46,903 nucleotides of DNA, taken from Bacillus canaveralius. Its GTDB lineage: Bacteria > Bacillota > Bacilli > Bacillales > Cytobacillaceae. The notes under the pieces were generated by a model. It did no database searches, had not been told where the DNA came from, and saw only the letters and a list, made by a program, of their open reading frames with translations. The translations under genes were made by a program, and so were the position numbers. Shown piece by piece: positions 17,306 through 27,093 of the stretch. The DNA lies in NCBI RefSeq assembly GCF_002860125.1, contig NZ_PGVA01000031.1:1-46903 (forward strand), written 5' to 3'. Every line of letters starts with the position of its first letter. Within the stretch, counting starts at the first letter, position 1.

Positions 17306-18640
17306 ATGGCTAAGTATTCAAAAGAAGACATCGTACGCATGTCAAAAGAAGAAAATGTTAAATTTATTCGTCTCCAGTTTACAGATATTTTAGGGACGAT
17401 CAAAAACGTTGAAATTCCAATCAGCCAACTTGATAAGGCATTGGATAATAAAATGATGTTTGATGGTTCTTCGATCGAAGGATTTGTCCGGATTGAAGAA
17501 TCTGATATGTATTTATTCCCTGATTTGGATACTTGGGTCATATTCCCTTGGACTGCTGAAAAAGGTAAAGTTGCCCGTTTAATCTGTGATATTTATAATG
17601 CTGACGGCACCCCATTCGAGGGAGATCCGCGTAACAACTTGCGCAGAATCCTTAAAGAAATGGAAGACCTGGGCTTCTCTAATTTTAATCTAGGGCCAGA
17701 ACCGGAATTTTTCCTCTTCAAGCTTGACCAGCACGGGGAGCCGACGTTAGAGCTTAACGATAATGGCGGATACTTTGATTTGGCACCTACAGATCTAGGC
17801 GAAAACTGCCGCCGTGACATCGTACTTGAACTTGAAGAAATGGGCTTCGAAATTGAAGCATCCCACCATGAAGTGGCTCCAGGCCAGCACGAAATCGATT
17901 TTAAATATGCTGATGCAATCAAAGCATGTGATTATATCCAAACGTTTAAGCTCGTTGTAAAGACAATTGCCCGCAAACACGGCCTGCATGCGACGTTCAT
18001 GCCGAAACCTTTGTTTGGTGTTAACGGATCAGGAATGCACTGTAACGTATCATTATTCAAAAACGGCGAAAACGCGTTTTATGATCCAAGCGGTAATCTT
18101 GAGCTAAGCGACACAGCGCGTCATTTCATAGCCGGAATCATTAAAAACGCAAAGAGCTTTACGGCGGTTACAAACCCGACTGTAAACTCATATAAGCGTT
18201 TAGTGCCTGGTTATGAGGCTCCATGTTATGTAGCTTGGTCAGCACGCAACCGTTCACCATTGATCCGTATCCCGGCTTCACGCGGAGTCAGCACACGTGT
18301 TGAGGTGCGCAGCGTAGACCCGGCTGCAAATCCATACTTGGCAATGGCAGTGCTTTTAAAAGCAGGCCTCGACGGAATCAGAAACGAACTGAATCCTCCA
18401 GCTCCAGTTGACCGCAATATTTATGTGATGAACAAAGAAGAGCGTATGGCTGAAGGAATTGATGACCTGCCGGCAACATTGGCACAGGCTCTTGATGCGT
18501 TAAAAGCAAACGAAGTCATGACCTCTGCATTGGGTGAGCATATTCTCGAACACTTTATCGAAGCAAAAGAGATTGAGTGGGATATGTTTCGCACTCAGGT
18601 TCATCCTTGGGAACGCGAACAGTATATGTCGATGTATTAA
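17306..18640 (+). CDS. glnA: Glutamine synthetase type I
   Basis: GlnA makes glutamine from glutamate and ammonia with ATP and in Bacillus also controls GlnR and TnrA. The 444 residues show the family signatures [47 protein letters not shown], the ATP loop in [31 protein letters not shown] and the flexible-loop glutamate region near [11 protein letters not shown]. The length and lack of an adenylylation-type tyrosine site fit GSI-alpha. The ATG has GGGAGGAACC before it. It is the second gene of glnRA, followed by a strong terminator and then the accessory insertion. Confidence 0.98.
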   Translation: MAKYSKEDIVRMSKEENVKFIRLQFTDILGTIKNVEIPISQLDKALDNKMMFDGSSIEGFVRIEESDMYLFPDLDTWVIFPWTAEKGKVARLICDIYNADGTPFEGDPRNNLRRILKEMEDLGFSNFNLGPEPEFFLFKLDQHGEPTLELNDNGGYFDLAPTDLGENCRRDIVLELEEMGFEIEASHHEVAPGQHEIDFKYADAIKACDYIQTFKLVVKTIARKHGLHATFMPKPLFGVNGSGMHCNVSLFKNGENAFYDPSGNLELSDTARHFIAGIIKNAKSFTAVTNPTVNSYKRLVPGYEAPCYVAWSARNRSPLIRIPASRGVSTRVEVRSVDPAANPYLAMAVLLKAGLDGIRNELNPPAPVDRNIYVMNKEERMAEGIDDLPATLAQALDALKANEVMTSALGEHILEHFIEAKEIEWDMFRTQVHPWEREQYMSMY

Positions 18641-18648
18641 GATTGACG

Positions 18649-18687
18649 AAACCCTTGACACTAATTTGGTGTTGAGGGTTTTTTTAA
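18649..18687 (+). terminator. Terminator of glnRA
   Basis: AAACCCTtgACAC pairs with GTGTtgAGGGTTT around TAATTTG, followed by TTTTT. It marks the left border of the Kiwa-like insertion. Confidence 0.92.
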
Positions 18688-18751
18688 TTATAGATACTCG
18701 GCTTGTCGATAGCTGCTCGATAAAATGCTCTTTATTATGAGGAGAATGGCG

Positions 18752-18874
18752 ATGAGTACACAAAAAACCGGGATCACTATATATACAATTGCTCATTTTA
18801 ATAATTTTTGCAGGGAATTTCCTCCTTTTATCGAAATATTTAGACGAAAGGGGGAAAAACATGAACGTAGCTGA
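18752..18874 (+). CDS. Small ORF overlapping the start of kwaB
   Basis: The 40-residue frame (MSTQKTGITIYTIAHFNNFC...KGEKHERS) begins at an ATG nine bases after GAGGAG and overlaps the first 14 bases of kwaB in another frame. The kwaB SD lies inside it. This suggests a leader peptide with translational coupling. No homologue is recognised. It may also be a chance frame. Confidence 0.3.
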   Translation: MSTQKTGITIYTIAHFNNFCREFPPFIEIFRRKGEKHERS

Positions 18875-19784
18875 TGTTTTAGAATTATTGAGCGGACTAA
18901 ATGACGACGACTTGGATATAAGATTATATTTTACAAGGAAAAGACCTAACGGCAGATATTTATCATTTTCTCCAACTATAGGAAGCCGGCTACAAATTGA
19001 ATTAAAGAATTTAGTTACATCTGCTTTAGCAAAAGTTAGCGAAGTTGAACAGCGTCCTTTTAGCCCTGTTGGAACAATTGAAGGGTTTATAGAAACATAC
19101 TCCCCTAATCAAGTAGCTAGCTTTAATGGCATACTCGAAAGTATGAATGAGGATTTAGTAACGCGAACAACAATTGATCCCGAAGAAGTAAGTAAATTAA
19201 CGTTTTACTGTCTTAAAATACATATTGACAATAGAGGGGATGTCCTTTTTTTTAGACGAGTTACCAAGTTCAACAAATTAGCTAAGGGTAACGGGTTTAT
19301 AGGCAGATTTGCTGCAGGCGATTTTGAAAAGTTAGACGATACATTGTTAGGGCTTGACCCAAATATTGATATTGTTATCTTCGGGGAAGATATGTTAATA
19401 CTTAATCATATATCTCTGGAGAGAATCTTTTCAATTCAAGACCAATATCATGAAAGAGCTACTCAAACCCTTGATCTAGTTGGACGAGCATATCGAATTA
19501 GAAATTTTGATCAATTCAGAGAAGATTGTCTATCCGATGGGAGAATTACAAGGGCATTAACAAAATTACTAACAGAGGAGGATAGAATTCATCAGGTTTT
19601 CGAGAATTTCGAAAACGTAATTCATGTTATTGATATATTTGACTTAAACATTGAACTAGTAGAAGAAAATACAATGCTAGTATATGAAGACAAATCTCAA
19701 TTACTTGATATAACCAGACTTATGAGGGACTCGTTTTATCGGAGTTTGATTAACAACAGAGAAGGTGTTGATGAAGGAGTATAA
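18861..19784 (+). CDS. kwaB: Kiwa antiphage protein KwaB-like (DUF4868)
   Basis: In Kiwa defence, membrane KwaA senses infection and KwaB, a DUF4868 protein, acts on phage DNA functions. The 307-residue product has typical DUF4868 text in its second half: LFFRRVTKFNKLAKGNGFIGRF, GDFEKLDD, then a hydrophobic IDIVIFGEDMLILN followed by LERIFSIQDQYHERA. Length fits E. coli KwaB (about 315). The in-frame ATG at 18789 has no SD, while AAAGGGGGAAAAAC precedes the ATG at 18861. A membrane protein gene follows after 20 bases. AT-rich codon choice (ATA, TTA, AAT) contrasts with glnA, suggesting transfer. Family assignment is from memory of the motif pattern; a profile search would settle it. Confidence 0.75.
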   Translation: MNVADVLELLSGLNDDDLDIRLYFTRKRPNGRYLSFSPTIGSRLQIELKNLVTSALAKVSEVEQRPFSPVGTIEGFIETYSPNQVASFNGILESMNEDLVTRTTIDPEEVSKLTFYCLKIHIDNRGDVLFFRRVTKFNKLAKGNGFIGRFAAGDFEKLDDTLLGLDPNIDIVIFGEDMLILNHISLERIFSIQDQYHERATQTLDLVGRAYRIRNFDQFREDCLSDGRITRALTKLLTEEDRIHQVFENFENVIHVIDIFDLNIELVEENTMLVYEDKSQLLDITRLMRDSFYRSLINNREGVDEGV

Positions 19785-19804
19785 CAAGGTAAGGGTGATT
19801 GTCG

Positions 19805-20383
19805 ATGGTTTCAGTACTGTTTAGAATTGGTTTATACGTATCATCGTTTTTTCCTCTTTATGTTTTACTAATTATTGATAACTACAATTATTATATATCT
19901 TGGACAAGAATAAAAAGTATAATCCTATTCGAACATGTTTTACCCTCTCTTTTCAGCTATTCGATCTTAGTTTTGATAGCTATATCTGTTTCTTCACTTT
20001 TTATTATTATGAAGATTAATCTCAATGAAAAGCATCAGTTTGAAGGGATCAGCAAAACAGAAGATAACTTACTTAGTTATGTCGTAACCTACCTGGTTCC
20101 AATATTGTCTATAGATATAACAAAAGCAAATAGCTTGCTAGTTAACGCTGGGCTGTTTTCTTTATTGGGATTTATCTATGTGAAAAACAGCTTAGTTTAC
20201 CTAAATCCACTTTTTTTGTTTTTTAGATATAATATTTTTCTGACAGAAAAGAATGAGGTATTAATTTCTAATTTAGATATTTATGAGCTTAAAAGTTTGG
20301 AAGGGGAAAGAATTAGAACGAGGGTACTCAGCTATAAAATATATCTAATAAGAAAGAAAGATTCTGCAGTAGTCGAAGGTTAG
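19805..20383 (+). CDS. kwaA: KwaA-like four-helix membrane protein of the Kiwa system
   Basis: The 192-residue product has four membrane stretches (about 6-26 with SFFPLYVLLII, 45-70, 90-107 with YVVTYLVPILSI, 111-140) and a short basic cytosolic tail. KwaA is a four-helix membrane protein of this size, and its partner KwaB-like gene lies directly upstream. In the first described Kiwa locus the order is kwaA-kwaB; here it is reversed. ATG 19805 follows AAGGGTGA; a TTG at 19799 is the alternative. The assignment rests mostly on topology and neighbour, so another small membrane partner cannot be excluded. A terminator-like hairpin overlaps the stop codon. Confidence 0.6.
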   Translation: MVSVLFRIGLYVSSFFPLYVLLIIDNYNYYISWTRIKSIILFEHVLPSLFSYSILVLIAISVSSLFIIMKINLNEKHQFEGISKTEDNLLSYVVTYLVPILSIDITKANSLLVNAGLFSLLGFIYVKNSLVYLNPLFLFFRYNIFLTEKNEVLISNLDIYELKSLEGERIRTRVLSYKIYLIRKKDSAVVEG

Positions 20384-20407
20384 CAGCCACCTTTGGGGTG
20401 CTTTTTG
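20382..20407 (+). terminator. Terminator-like hairpin after kwaA
   Basis: AGCA (20382-20385) pairs with TGCT (20399-20402), with CC-GG pairs inside around TTTG, followed by TTTTT. The stem is imperfect. Confidence 0.5.
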
Positions 20408-20469
20408 TGCCACGGGCAGTCGCATGGGTTTGCAAAATGTCCACACGAAATTTTGATTAATCGGATAAG

Positions 20470-20498
20470 TTGAAATACCTGTAATAAAAATGTAATAA
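20470..20498 (+). promoter_or_regulatory. Possible sigma-A promoter for the secreted protein gene
   Basis: TTGAAA (20470-20475), 17 bases, TAATAA (20493-20498). It lies about 150 bases before the gene. The rest of the 20408-20649 gap is AT-rich without clear structure. Confidence 0.3.
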
Positions 20499-20649
20499 AA
20501 TATTAGCGAAAAACGATTCATACACCCATGAACCGAAAATTATAGTTAAAAATTCTTGAGTTACCAATGAAATATTTTTGTAAAATATGAGGCATTTTTA
20601 ACCATAAACTCGTCTATATATGTAAAGAGAGAAAAGGGGAGTGATCAAT

Positions 20650-21405
20650 TTGAAAAAAAGGTTAGTGGTAATGAGTTTTAGCTTTGCCTCGATTTTTTTA
20701 GCTGGTTCTTACCATTATTCTGCTGAAAATGGTTCCACGCGGACAGATTCTTACGAGACGAGAGTAATGGCAGATACCAATTCAACTCATTCATTAATAA
20801 AAAGTCAACAAAAAGACTATTCTGCACGTTTTTTTCAGGATGGCGTCAATAATCAACCTGGTGAAGTGAATTCCTCAGAGTTAACTGATGATAATAAAAG
20901 TAGCGTGGCAAAGCCTGATGCGATTAACAATATAAATGTTAATGAAGAAAAAGCGCCCGCAGTTGTGAATACCTCAACAGAAACTGTTAAGGACACCGTA
21001 TACGTTGAGACCGAAATTAGGAAGTTGATCGATTCCTCACATTATCATCTTAGCAAGGGTGGGATCATTGGTTTGTTTGGCGTTGATTATGTAGAATTAG
21101 AAGGGGCCATGAATGGAAACAAGCTCTGGAATTTCAGCATTGGCGCGGTTGAAGGATATGAATACACACTGGATGGCGATGCTGTTGATGTAGAGGCACT
21201 TATGACTGATCGTGTTAAGTTCATCATCGTCTTTCATTTTTCAGACGATGCTGATTCGGTAAGCTATATTTCCGGTTACTATAAAGATAAGTACGGCGTT
21301 TTTCATGAATATGGCGTCTTCCCGGACGGATCATTTAAAGATTTATCAGAACACGGAAGTTATTTAGTGAATGCTGGTGGGGGTATAGAGCAAACTGGTT
21401 ACTAA
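20650..21405 (+). CDS. Secreted protein of unknown function
   Basis: The 251-residue product begins with a signal peptide (MKKRLVVMSFSFASIFLAG, cleavage probably near residue 20-25), followed by a polar, low-complexity stretch rich in N, S, T and D (about 25-115) and a compact C-terminal part with many aromatic residues and acidic loops (GIIGLFGVDYVELEG, YEYTLDGDAVDVEAL, GYYKDKYGVFHEYGVF). I recognise no family. The TTG at 20650 is eight bases after GGGGAG; a GTG at 20641 overlaps that SD and is less likely. It lies between the Kiwa-like pair and lexA, in the same insertion, and may be unrelated to defence. Confidence 0.65.
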   Translation: MKKRLVVMSFSFASIFLAGSYHYSAENGSTRTDSYETRVMADTNSTHSLIKSQQKDYSARFFQDGVNNQPGEVNSSELTDDNKSSVAKPDAINNINVNEEKAPAVVNTSTETVKDTVYVETEIRKLIDSSHYHLSKGGIIGLFGVDYVELEGAMNGNKLWNFSIGAVEGYEYTLDGDAVDVEALMTDRVKFIIVFHFSDDADSVSYISGYYKDKYGVFHEYGVFPDGSFKDLSEHGSYLVNAGGGIEQTGY

Positions 21406-21434
21406 AAATCAATTCTTAGTTTGATAGATTGAAG

Positions 21435-21466
21435 AAAGGTGATTCTGAACATGCGGAGTCATCTTT
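21435..21466 (+). terminator. Hairpin after the secreted protein gene
   Basis: AAAGGTGATT (21435-21444) pairs with AGTCATCTTT (21457-21466), with two wobble pairs and a 12-base loop. T-tract is short. Confidence 0.35.
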
Positions 21467-21533
21467 AATTTAGGTAAAGGCTCAAATTTGAGTTGCAATC
21501 TTGATGATAAGATCTACTTTTTTTCATTATTGG

Positions 21534-21569
21534 TTTCAAAAAAAAATCCGTTGAAAACCTCAACAGATT
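21534..21569 (-). terminator. Terminator of the DUF4257 gene
   Basis: On the minus strand AATCTGTTGA pairs with TCAACGGATT around a small loop, followed by seven or more T. It lies just downstream of the minus-strand gene. Confidence 0.8.
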
Positions 21570-21582
21570 ATAGTTCAGGCTA

Positions 21583-21909
21583 TTATTCTTTTTTGCAGTT
21601 GTCCGGTTTTTTTTCGGGCAAAGAGTCTTGCTGCTCCTGCCATTGTATTAATTCTAATTTTCTGATCAGCGCTTCTCCACCTAACCCGGCGACAATCGAA
21701 ATAAAGAGAACGTTCAACACTGAATTGATCCCCGAAGATAAAACGAGAAGAGCTGCCGACATTGCCCCCGTTAGAAAGTCCTCAAAAAACCCTAAATAAA
21801 TAAATTTCTTTGTTTTCCGTGGCATGATCATTTTGCCCTTGCTTTTAACATGTCCAATAACCCCGGCAAGCCCACCAAATAACGTTGCGAAGACAATGTT
21901 TTCATACAT
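21583..21909 (-). CDS. DUF4257 small membrane protein
   Basis: The 108-residue product opens MYENIVFATLFGGLAGVIGH and has the middle segment TKKFIYLGFFEDFLTGAMSAALLVL, then VLFISIVAGLGGEALIRKLE, a pattern I associate with the DUF4257 family of Firmicutes. Three hydrophobic helices (about 3-20, 43-60, 65-85) and a charged tail. Function is unknown. AAGGA lies only three bases from the ATG at 21909, so spacing is tight. Transcribed against the secreted protein gene and in the same direction as lexA, with its own terminator. Confidence 0.7.
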   Translation of the reverse strand: MYENIVFATLFGGLAGVIGHVKSKGKMIMPRKTKKFIYLGFFEDFLTGAMSAALLVLSSGINSVLNVLFISIVAGLGGEALIRKLELIQWQEQQDSLPEKKPDNCKKE

Positions 21910-22144
21910 ACTTCCTTCACACTCCCACGGTCGAATATTTGGAAAGACCCTAGGTTAATTCTTGCTGTATATTTATTATAATTGTTTTCCTTTCTTGATA
22001 ATATATGTAAATATATCGAATTTTCTGATTAATTTTTGTGGTCCATGATTACTATAAATGGCAAGAGACTGGATACAAAGATTCATTTCTGCCTTTTTTG
22101 TAACCTTTTGCACTAAGATATATTTAGTTGGCAAGAATAGTGTC
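21910..22144. other. AT-rich gap between the DUF4257 gene and lexA
   Basis: No credible gene. A TATAAT read on the minus strand (near 21975-21980) could be the -10 of the DUF4257 gene, but no good -35 goes with it. Confidence 0.3.
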
Positions 22145-22179
22145 ACCAAAAAGCTAAAGCAAGCCATTCGGCTTGCTTT
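22145..22179 (-). terminator. Terminator of lexA
   Basis: A perfect 10-base stem: AAAGCAAGCC (22156-22165) and GGCTTGCTTT (22170-22179) with a 4-base loop. On the minus strand AGCTTTTTGG follows. It marks the right border of the insertion. Confidence 0.88.
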
Positions 22180-22193
22180 CTTTAACAAATAAA

Positions 22194-22817
22194 TTAATGG
22201 ATATGGCGGTATACACCGATTACCCTTCCAAGTATCGAGACATGGCGGAGGATGATCGGTTCCATGGTGGAATTTTCAGGCTGGAGGCGAAAAAAGTCCT
22301 TCTCTTTAAAAAAACGTTTTACCGTCGCTTCATCTTCTTCCGTCATTGCTACGACAATGTCCCCATTATTTGCGGTTTGCTGCTGCTTCACAATCACATA
22401 GTCGCCATCAAGAATCCCTGCTTCTATCATACTATCACCCATGATTTCAAGCATAAATACGTGATCATCCGCCGGAGCAAGCCGTTCGGGAAGTGGGAAG
22501 TATTCCTCAACATTTTCAACGGCTGTAATCGGCAGACCGGCTGTTACTTTACCGACAATCGGGACACTTCTCACATTAATCTGCGGAATGTGTGCTGCTT
22601 CATCTAACTCAAGTATCTCAATTGCACGCGGCTTTGTAGGGTCGCGGCGAATGAGTCCTTTGCTTTCAAGCCGTGCAAGATGACCATGGACGGTTGAGCT
22701 GGAAGCAAGTCCTACTGCCTCGCCGATTTCCCGTACGGAAGGGGGATATCCCTTTTTTTTCACTTCTTCTTTAATAAAAGAAAGTATATCTTGTTGGCGT
22801 TTCGATAGTTTTGGCAT
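22194..22817 (-). CDS. lexA: SOS repressor LexA
   Basis: LexA represses DNA-damage genes and cleaves itself when RecA is activated. The 207-residue product has the winged helix (residues 1-66; [29 protein letters not shown]), the cleavage site A93-G94 (VTAGLP), catalytic S129 (MGDSM) and K167 (ATVKRF). The ATG at 22817 has GAGGTG before it; the longer frame upstream runs through the promoter. Its promoter and that of the divergent yneA share three LexA boxes, so it is autoregulated. A second protein made only of the DNA-binding half lies at 5865. Confidence 0.98.
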   Translation of the reverse strand: MPKLSKRQQDILSFIKEEVKKKGYPPSVREIGEAVGLASSSTVHGHLARLESKGLIRRDPTKPRAIEILELDEAAHIPQINVRSVPIVGKVTAGLPITAVENVEEYFPLPERLAPADDHVFMLEIMGDSMIEAGILDGDYVIVKQQQTANNGDIVVAMTEEDEATVKRFFKEKDFFRLQPENSTMEPIILRHVSILGRVIGVYRHIH

Positions 22818-22851
22818 AACTATGCACCTCGTTATGGTTATTGTTGAATTA

Positions 22852-22880
22852 AGTATAGCATGTATGTGGACAGTATACAA
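22852..22880 (-). promoter_or_regulatory. lexA promoter
   Basis: On the minus strand TTGTAT (22880-22875), 17 bases, TATACT (22857-22852). The first LexA box abuts the -35. Confidence 0.75.
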
Positions 22881-22891
22881 ACATAAGTTCG
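22878..22891. promoter_or_regulatory. LexA box A (lexA-yneA)
   Basis: CAAACATAAGTTCG, one mismatch to CGAAC-N4-GTTCG. It overlaps the lexA -35. Confidence 0.85.
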
Positions 22892-22901
22892 AGTTTTTTT
22901 G

Positions 22902-22931
22902 TTGACATGAAACAAACGTTCGATTTATAAT
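22902..22931 (+). promoter_or_regulatory. yneA promoter
   Basis: TTGACA (22902-22907), 18 bases, TATAAT (22926-22931), with LexA box B in the spacer. Confidence 0.85.
22909..22922. promoter_or_regulatory. LexA box B (lexA-yneA)
   Basis: GAAACAAACGTTCG; the right half is perfect, the left half has two mismatches. It lies within the yneA promoter spacer, as box 2 does in the promoter at 5668. Confidence 0.8.
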
Positions 22932-22945
22932 CAGTTTAACAAATA

Positions 22946-22959
22946 CGAACATATATTCT
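22946..22959. promoter_or_regulatory. LexA box C (lexA-yneA)
   Basis: CGAACATATATTCT; the left half is perfect, the right half has two mismatches. It lies between the yneA +1 and its SD. Confidence 0.7.
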
Positions 22960-22977
22960 GAAATGGAGTGTTTTGAA

Positions 22978-23957
<980 letters not shown>

Positions 23958-23960
23958 GGG

Positions 23961-24067
23961 CTTTTGCCTTGTCAAAAGTTCTTGTTTTTAGTATTATGAC
24001 CATTAGTCTACAATTAAAAGCTGCTAGCCGCTGGAGTAAATGGTATTTCCTCTTTAAAGAACTTTTG
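23961..24067 (+). promoter_or_regulatory. Alternative RNA pairings between yneB and ynzC
   Basis: CTTTTG (23961-23966) can pair with CAAAAG (23973-23978) as a short hairpin followed by TTCTTGTTTTT, a weak terminator. CAAAAGTTCTT (23973-23983) can instead pair perfectly over 11 bases with AAGAACTTTTG (24057-24067), which directly precedes the ynzC SD. The two pairings exclude one another. A role as switch is inference. Confidence 0.4.
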
Positions 24068-24082
24068 TAAAGGAGTTTTTCC

Positions 24083-24316
24083 ATGCTGTCAAAAGATAAA
24101 CTTGCCCGAATCAATGCACTGGCCAACAAAGCGAAGCAATCAGGATTAACAGAAGCTGAGGCAAGAGAGCAAACAACTTTGCGCAAAGAATATTTACAGT
24201 CCTTTCGTTCCGGAATGCTCAACACATTAAAAGGTGTCACGATTATGGATCCGAAGGGCAACGACGTAACACCTGCCAAACTAAAAGAGCTCCAGAACAA
24301 AAATCGCCTTCACTAA
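24083..24316 (+). CDS. ynzC: YnzC, DUF896 protein of the SOS locus
   Basis: The 77-residue product opens MLSKDKLARINALANKAK, followed by LTEAEAREQTTLRKEYLQSFRSGM, the DUF896 helical hairpin, and ends with a conserved DPKGNDVTPAKLKELQ segment. The function is unknown; in B. subtilis it is the third gene of the yneA operon. Its SD AAAGGAG is well placed. Here a hairpin region separates it from yneB, and a strong terminator follows. Confidence 0.95.
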   Translation: MLSKDKLARINALANKAKQSGLTEAEAREQTTLRKEYLQSFRSGMLNTLKGVTIMDPKGNDVTPAKLKELQNKNRLH

Positions 24317-24325
24317 GATATAGAT

Positions 24326-24367
24326 CAGGGATGCAAAACAATGCATTCCTTGTTTTTATTTTTTTAG
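24326..24367 (+). terminator. Terminator of yneA-yneB-ynzC
   Basis: AGGGATGCA pairs with TGCATTCCT (one wobble) around AAACAA, followed by TGTTTTTATTTTTTT. Confidence 0.88.
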
Positions 24368-24570
24368 GTTGTGTGTATTACCCTGCAGAAGCTGAGCAAT
24401 GTGGAAATGATATAATCGAAAGTAAGCATAGTGCATATTCAGATTAATTGTGTCAAAAAATAAGAAATAGTTGTTTTTTTTGAGAAACCGATGAACAATT
24501 GGTTGTTTAAAAATTTCAATCACTATAATATTAAGGTTGGGAATCAACATACAAGGAAGGGATGTATCAC

Positions 24571-26577
24571 ATGTTTGATAAAATTGATGAGTTATCAATA
24601 AACTCTATTCGCACACTTTCAATTGATGCTATTGAGAAAGCAAATTCCGGTCACCCGGGCTTGCCAATGGGCGCAGCACCGATGGCTTACACATTATGGA
24701 CAAGGTTTATGAACCAAAATCCAGCGAATCCGGATTGGTTTAATCGCGACCGTTTTGTTCTGTCAGCTGGACATGGTTCGATGCTCTTGTACAGTTTGCT
24801 ACACCTGGCCGGTTATGACCTATCGATTGACGATCTGAAACAATTTCGCCAATGGGGCAGCAAAACGCCGGGACATCCTGAATATGGCCATACAGCTGGG
24901 GTAGAGGCGACAACAGGCCCGCTTGGACAAGGCATTGCGATGGCAGTTGGTTTGGCCATGGCTGAACGTCATTTGGCTGCCGTTTATAATAGAGGAAACT
25001 ATGAATTAATTGATCACTATACATATAGCTTATGCGGTGATGGGGATTTGATGGAAGGTGTTTCGGCAGAGGCGGCATCGCTTGCCGGGCATTTAAAACT
25101 TGGCCGTATGATAGTTCTTTATGATTCAAATGATATTTCGCTTGATGGAGACCTTAATCGCGCGTTCTCTGAAAGTGTTGAAAACAGATTCAAATCTTAC
25201 GGATGGCAGTATTTGCGTGTCGAAGATGGAAATGATCTTGATGCCATTGCAAAAGCTCTTGAAGAAGCAAGGCAAGACACAGAGCATCCAACTTTAATCG
25301 AAGTTAAAACGATTATCGGGTTCGGATCGCCTAACAAATCCGGGAAATCGGACGTGCATGGTGCACCGCTTGGACCGGATGAGTTAAAGCTTACGAAGGA
25401 AGCCTATAAATGGACGTTTGAAGAGGATTTTCATGTACCGGAAGAGGTTTATGCCCACTTTAAGCAACATATTGCTGATAACGGCAGCAAAAAAGAGAAG
25501 GAATGGAACGAGTTGTTCTCCCAATATAAACAAGCGTATCCTGAACTTGGAAAACAGCTTGAACTAGCAATAAAAGGAGAGCTTCCGGAGGGCTGGGATA
25601 AAGACCTGCCAGTTTATGAAGAGGGATCAAGCATAGCAAGCCGCGCATCCTCGGGAGAAGCATTGAATGCCATTGCGAAAAATCTTCCTTTCTTCCTTGG
25701 TGGTTCAGCTGACCTTGCCGGTTCGAACAAGACGATGATTAAAGGGACAGGCGATTACACGCCTGACTCATATGAAGGCCGCAACATTTGGTTTGGTGTA
25801 CGTGAATTTGCCATGGCAGCAGCACTGAACGGAATGGCGCTTCATGGCGGGCTTAAAGTTTTTGGCGGAACGTTCTTTGTTTTCTCTGACTACCTGCGTC
25901 CGGCGATTCGCCTTGCAGCGTTAATGGGATTGCCTGTAACCTATGTATTCACTCATGATAGCATTGCAGTAGGCGAAGACGGTCCGACGCATGAGCCAGT
26001 TGAGCAGCTGCCTGCACTTCGGGCAATGCCGAATTTATCTGTGATCCGCCCGGCAGACGCCAATGAAACTGCTGCTGCCTGGAAGCTTGCTGTCGAATCA
26101 ACAGACAAGCCGACCGCGCTTGTCTTGACGCGCCAAAACCTGCCGACGTTAAAAGGTTCTGTTGAGCATGGATATGAGGGAGTTTCAAAAGGTGCCTATG
26201 TCGTCTCTCCTGCTGGAAAAGATGTGCCCGACGCACTCTTGTTGGCTTCAGGATCTGAAGTAGCCCTGGCCGTGAAAGCCCAAGAAGCACTGGCTGCAGA
26301 AGGCATTGACGTTTCCGTTGTAAGCATGCCGTCATGGGATCGTTTTGAATCACAAAGCAAAGAATACAAACAAAGCGTGCTCCCGAAAGAGGTCAGGAAA
26401 CGCCTTGGCATCGAAATGGCTGCTTCTTTAGGATTCCACCGTTACACAGGCGATGAAGGCGATGTATTGGCGATTGACCAATTTGGGGCATCCGCGCCTG
26501 GAGAAAGAATTATCGAAGAGTATGGTTTTACGGTTGAAAATGTTGTCGCACGTGTAAAAGCGTTGCTGCAAAACTAA
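24571..26577 (+). CDS. tkt: Transketolase
   Basis: Transketolase moves two-carbon units in the pentose phosphate pathway with thiamine diphosphate. The 668-residue product shows [21 protein letters not shown], the TPP site GDGDLMEG followed by [10 protein letters not shown], the pyrimidine domain with [36 protein letters not shown] and [20 protein letters not shown]. The ATG at 24562 overlaps the SD AAGGAAGGGA, so the ATG at 24571 is the likely start. A TATAAT at 24524-24529 is a probable -10. Synteny (ynzC-tkt) is kept; downstream the B. subtilis neighbour sirA is displaced by 11.5 kb. Confidence 0.98.
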   Translation: MFDKIDELSINSIRTLSIDAIEKANSGHPGLPMGAAPMAYTLWTRFMNQNPANPDWFNRDRFVLSAGHGSMLLYSLLHLAGYDLSIDDLKQFRQWGSKTPGHPEYGHTAGVEATTGPLGQGIAMAVGLAMAERHLAAVYNRGNYELIDHYTYSLCGDGDLMEGVSAEAASLAGHLKLGRMIVLYDSNDISLDGDLNRAFSESVENRFKSYGWQYLRVEDGNDLDAIAKALEEARQDTEHPTLIEVKTIIGFGSPNKSGKSDVHGAPLGPDELKLTKEAYKWTFEEDFHVPEEVYAHFKQHIADNGSKKEKEWNELFSQYKQAYPELGKQLELAIKGELPEGWDKDLPVYEEGSSIASRASSGEALNAIAKNLPFFLGGSADLAGSNKTMIKGTGDYTPDSYEGRNIWFGVREFAMAAALNGMALHGGLKVFGGTFFVFSDYLRPAIRLAALMGLPVTYVFTHDSIAVGEDGPTHEPVEQLPALRAMPNLSVIRPADANETAAAWKLAVESTDKPTALVLTRQNLPTLKGSVEHGYEGVSKGAYVVSPAGKDVPDALLLASGSEVALAVKAQEALAAEGIDVSVVSMPSWDRFESQSKEYKQSVLPKEVRKRLGIEMAASLGFHRYTGDEGDVLAIDQFGASAPGERIIEEYGFTVENVVARVKALLQN

Positions 26578-26618
26578 TTTATAAGTGCATCCTCCATCGG
26601 CGAGAATGCACCAAATAT

Positions 26619-26652
26619 AAAAAGAGCGTCGATTTTTGTCGATGCTCTTTTT
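26619..26652. terminator. Bidirectional terminator after tkt
   Basis: AAAAAGAGCGTCGA pairs with TCGATGCTCTTTTT (one wobble) around a short T-rich loop, with A-tract and T-tract on opposite sides, so it can end both tkt and the minus-strand gene at 26672. A weaker hairpin GTGCAT/TGCAC lies just upstream. Confidence 0.9.
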
Positions 26653-26671
26653 ATGTCCTTTTTGATATAAG

Positions 26672-26956
26672 TTATTCCCTCAAATTTAACTCTTCAGCTT
26701 TTTTCCTCATGTAAAGACCTAATTTGACTAATCCCATCGCGATAATCGAAAGAACGGCGTTAAAGAAAATCACGAACAGAGCTAATTCATTAATAACCTC
26801 AAAATATAAAGTATAAAAAAAGCCTGCCAGCATGCTCAATAAAACTACAAAAATAAAATGCACCCTTTGACATATAAACGTAATCGCCCCGCTAATCAAG
26901 AGGACCAAAGAACCCATGATAAAAAAATGAAGACTGAAAATAATCATAAACTCCAT
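26672..26956 (-). CDS. Small three-helix membrane protein of unknown function
   Basis: The 94-residue product has three membrane helices (about 3-28, 32-52, 55-80) and a charged tail (MRKKAEELNLRE). I recognise no family. GGGGTGG lies eight or so bases before the ATG at 26956; the longer in-frame start at 26989 lacks an SD. It is the first gene of the accessory stretch after tkt. Confidence 0.6.
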   Translation of the reverse strand: MEFMIIFSLHFFIMGSLVLLISGAITFICQRVHFIFVVLLSMLAGFFYTLYFEVINELALFVIFFNAVLSIIAMGLVKLGLYMRKKAEELNLRE

Positions 26957-27093
26957 AAAATTTCCACCCCTTTTTCTATAAAAAGGCAATTGCTCATTTT
27001 AATTATACTAGACTTCCACCAAAAATTTCTCCAAGCTTTGCTTTTTTGACCTTTTTCCTTCCAGCAAACTTATAGCTCAATGTAAAAATAAAT

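Noticed and set aside
22173-22607. Open frame of 144 codons on the plus strand antisense to lexA
   Set aside because: It lies wholly against the well-supported lexA gene and its terminator; no SD and no family.
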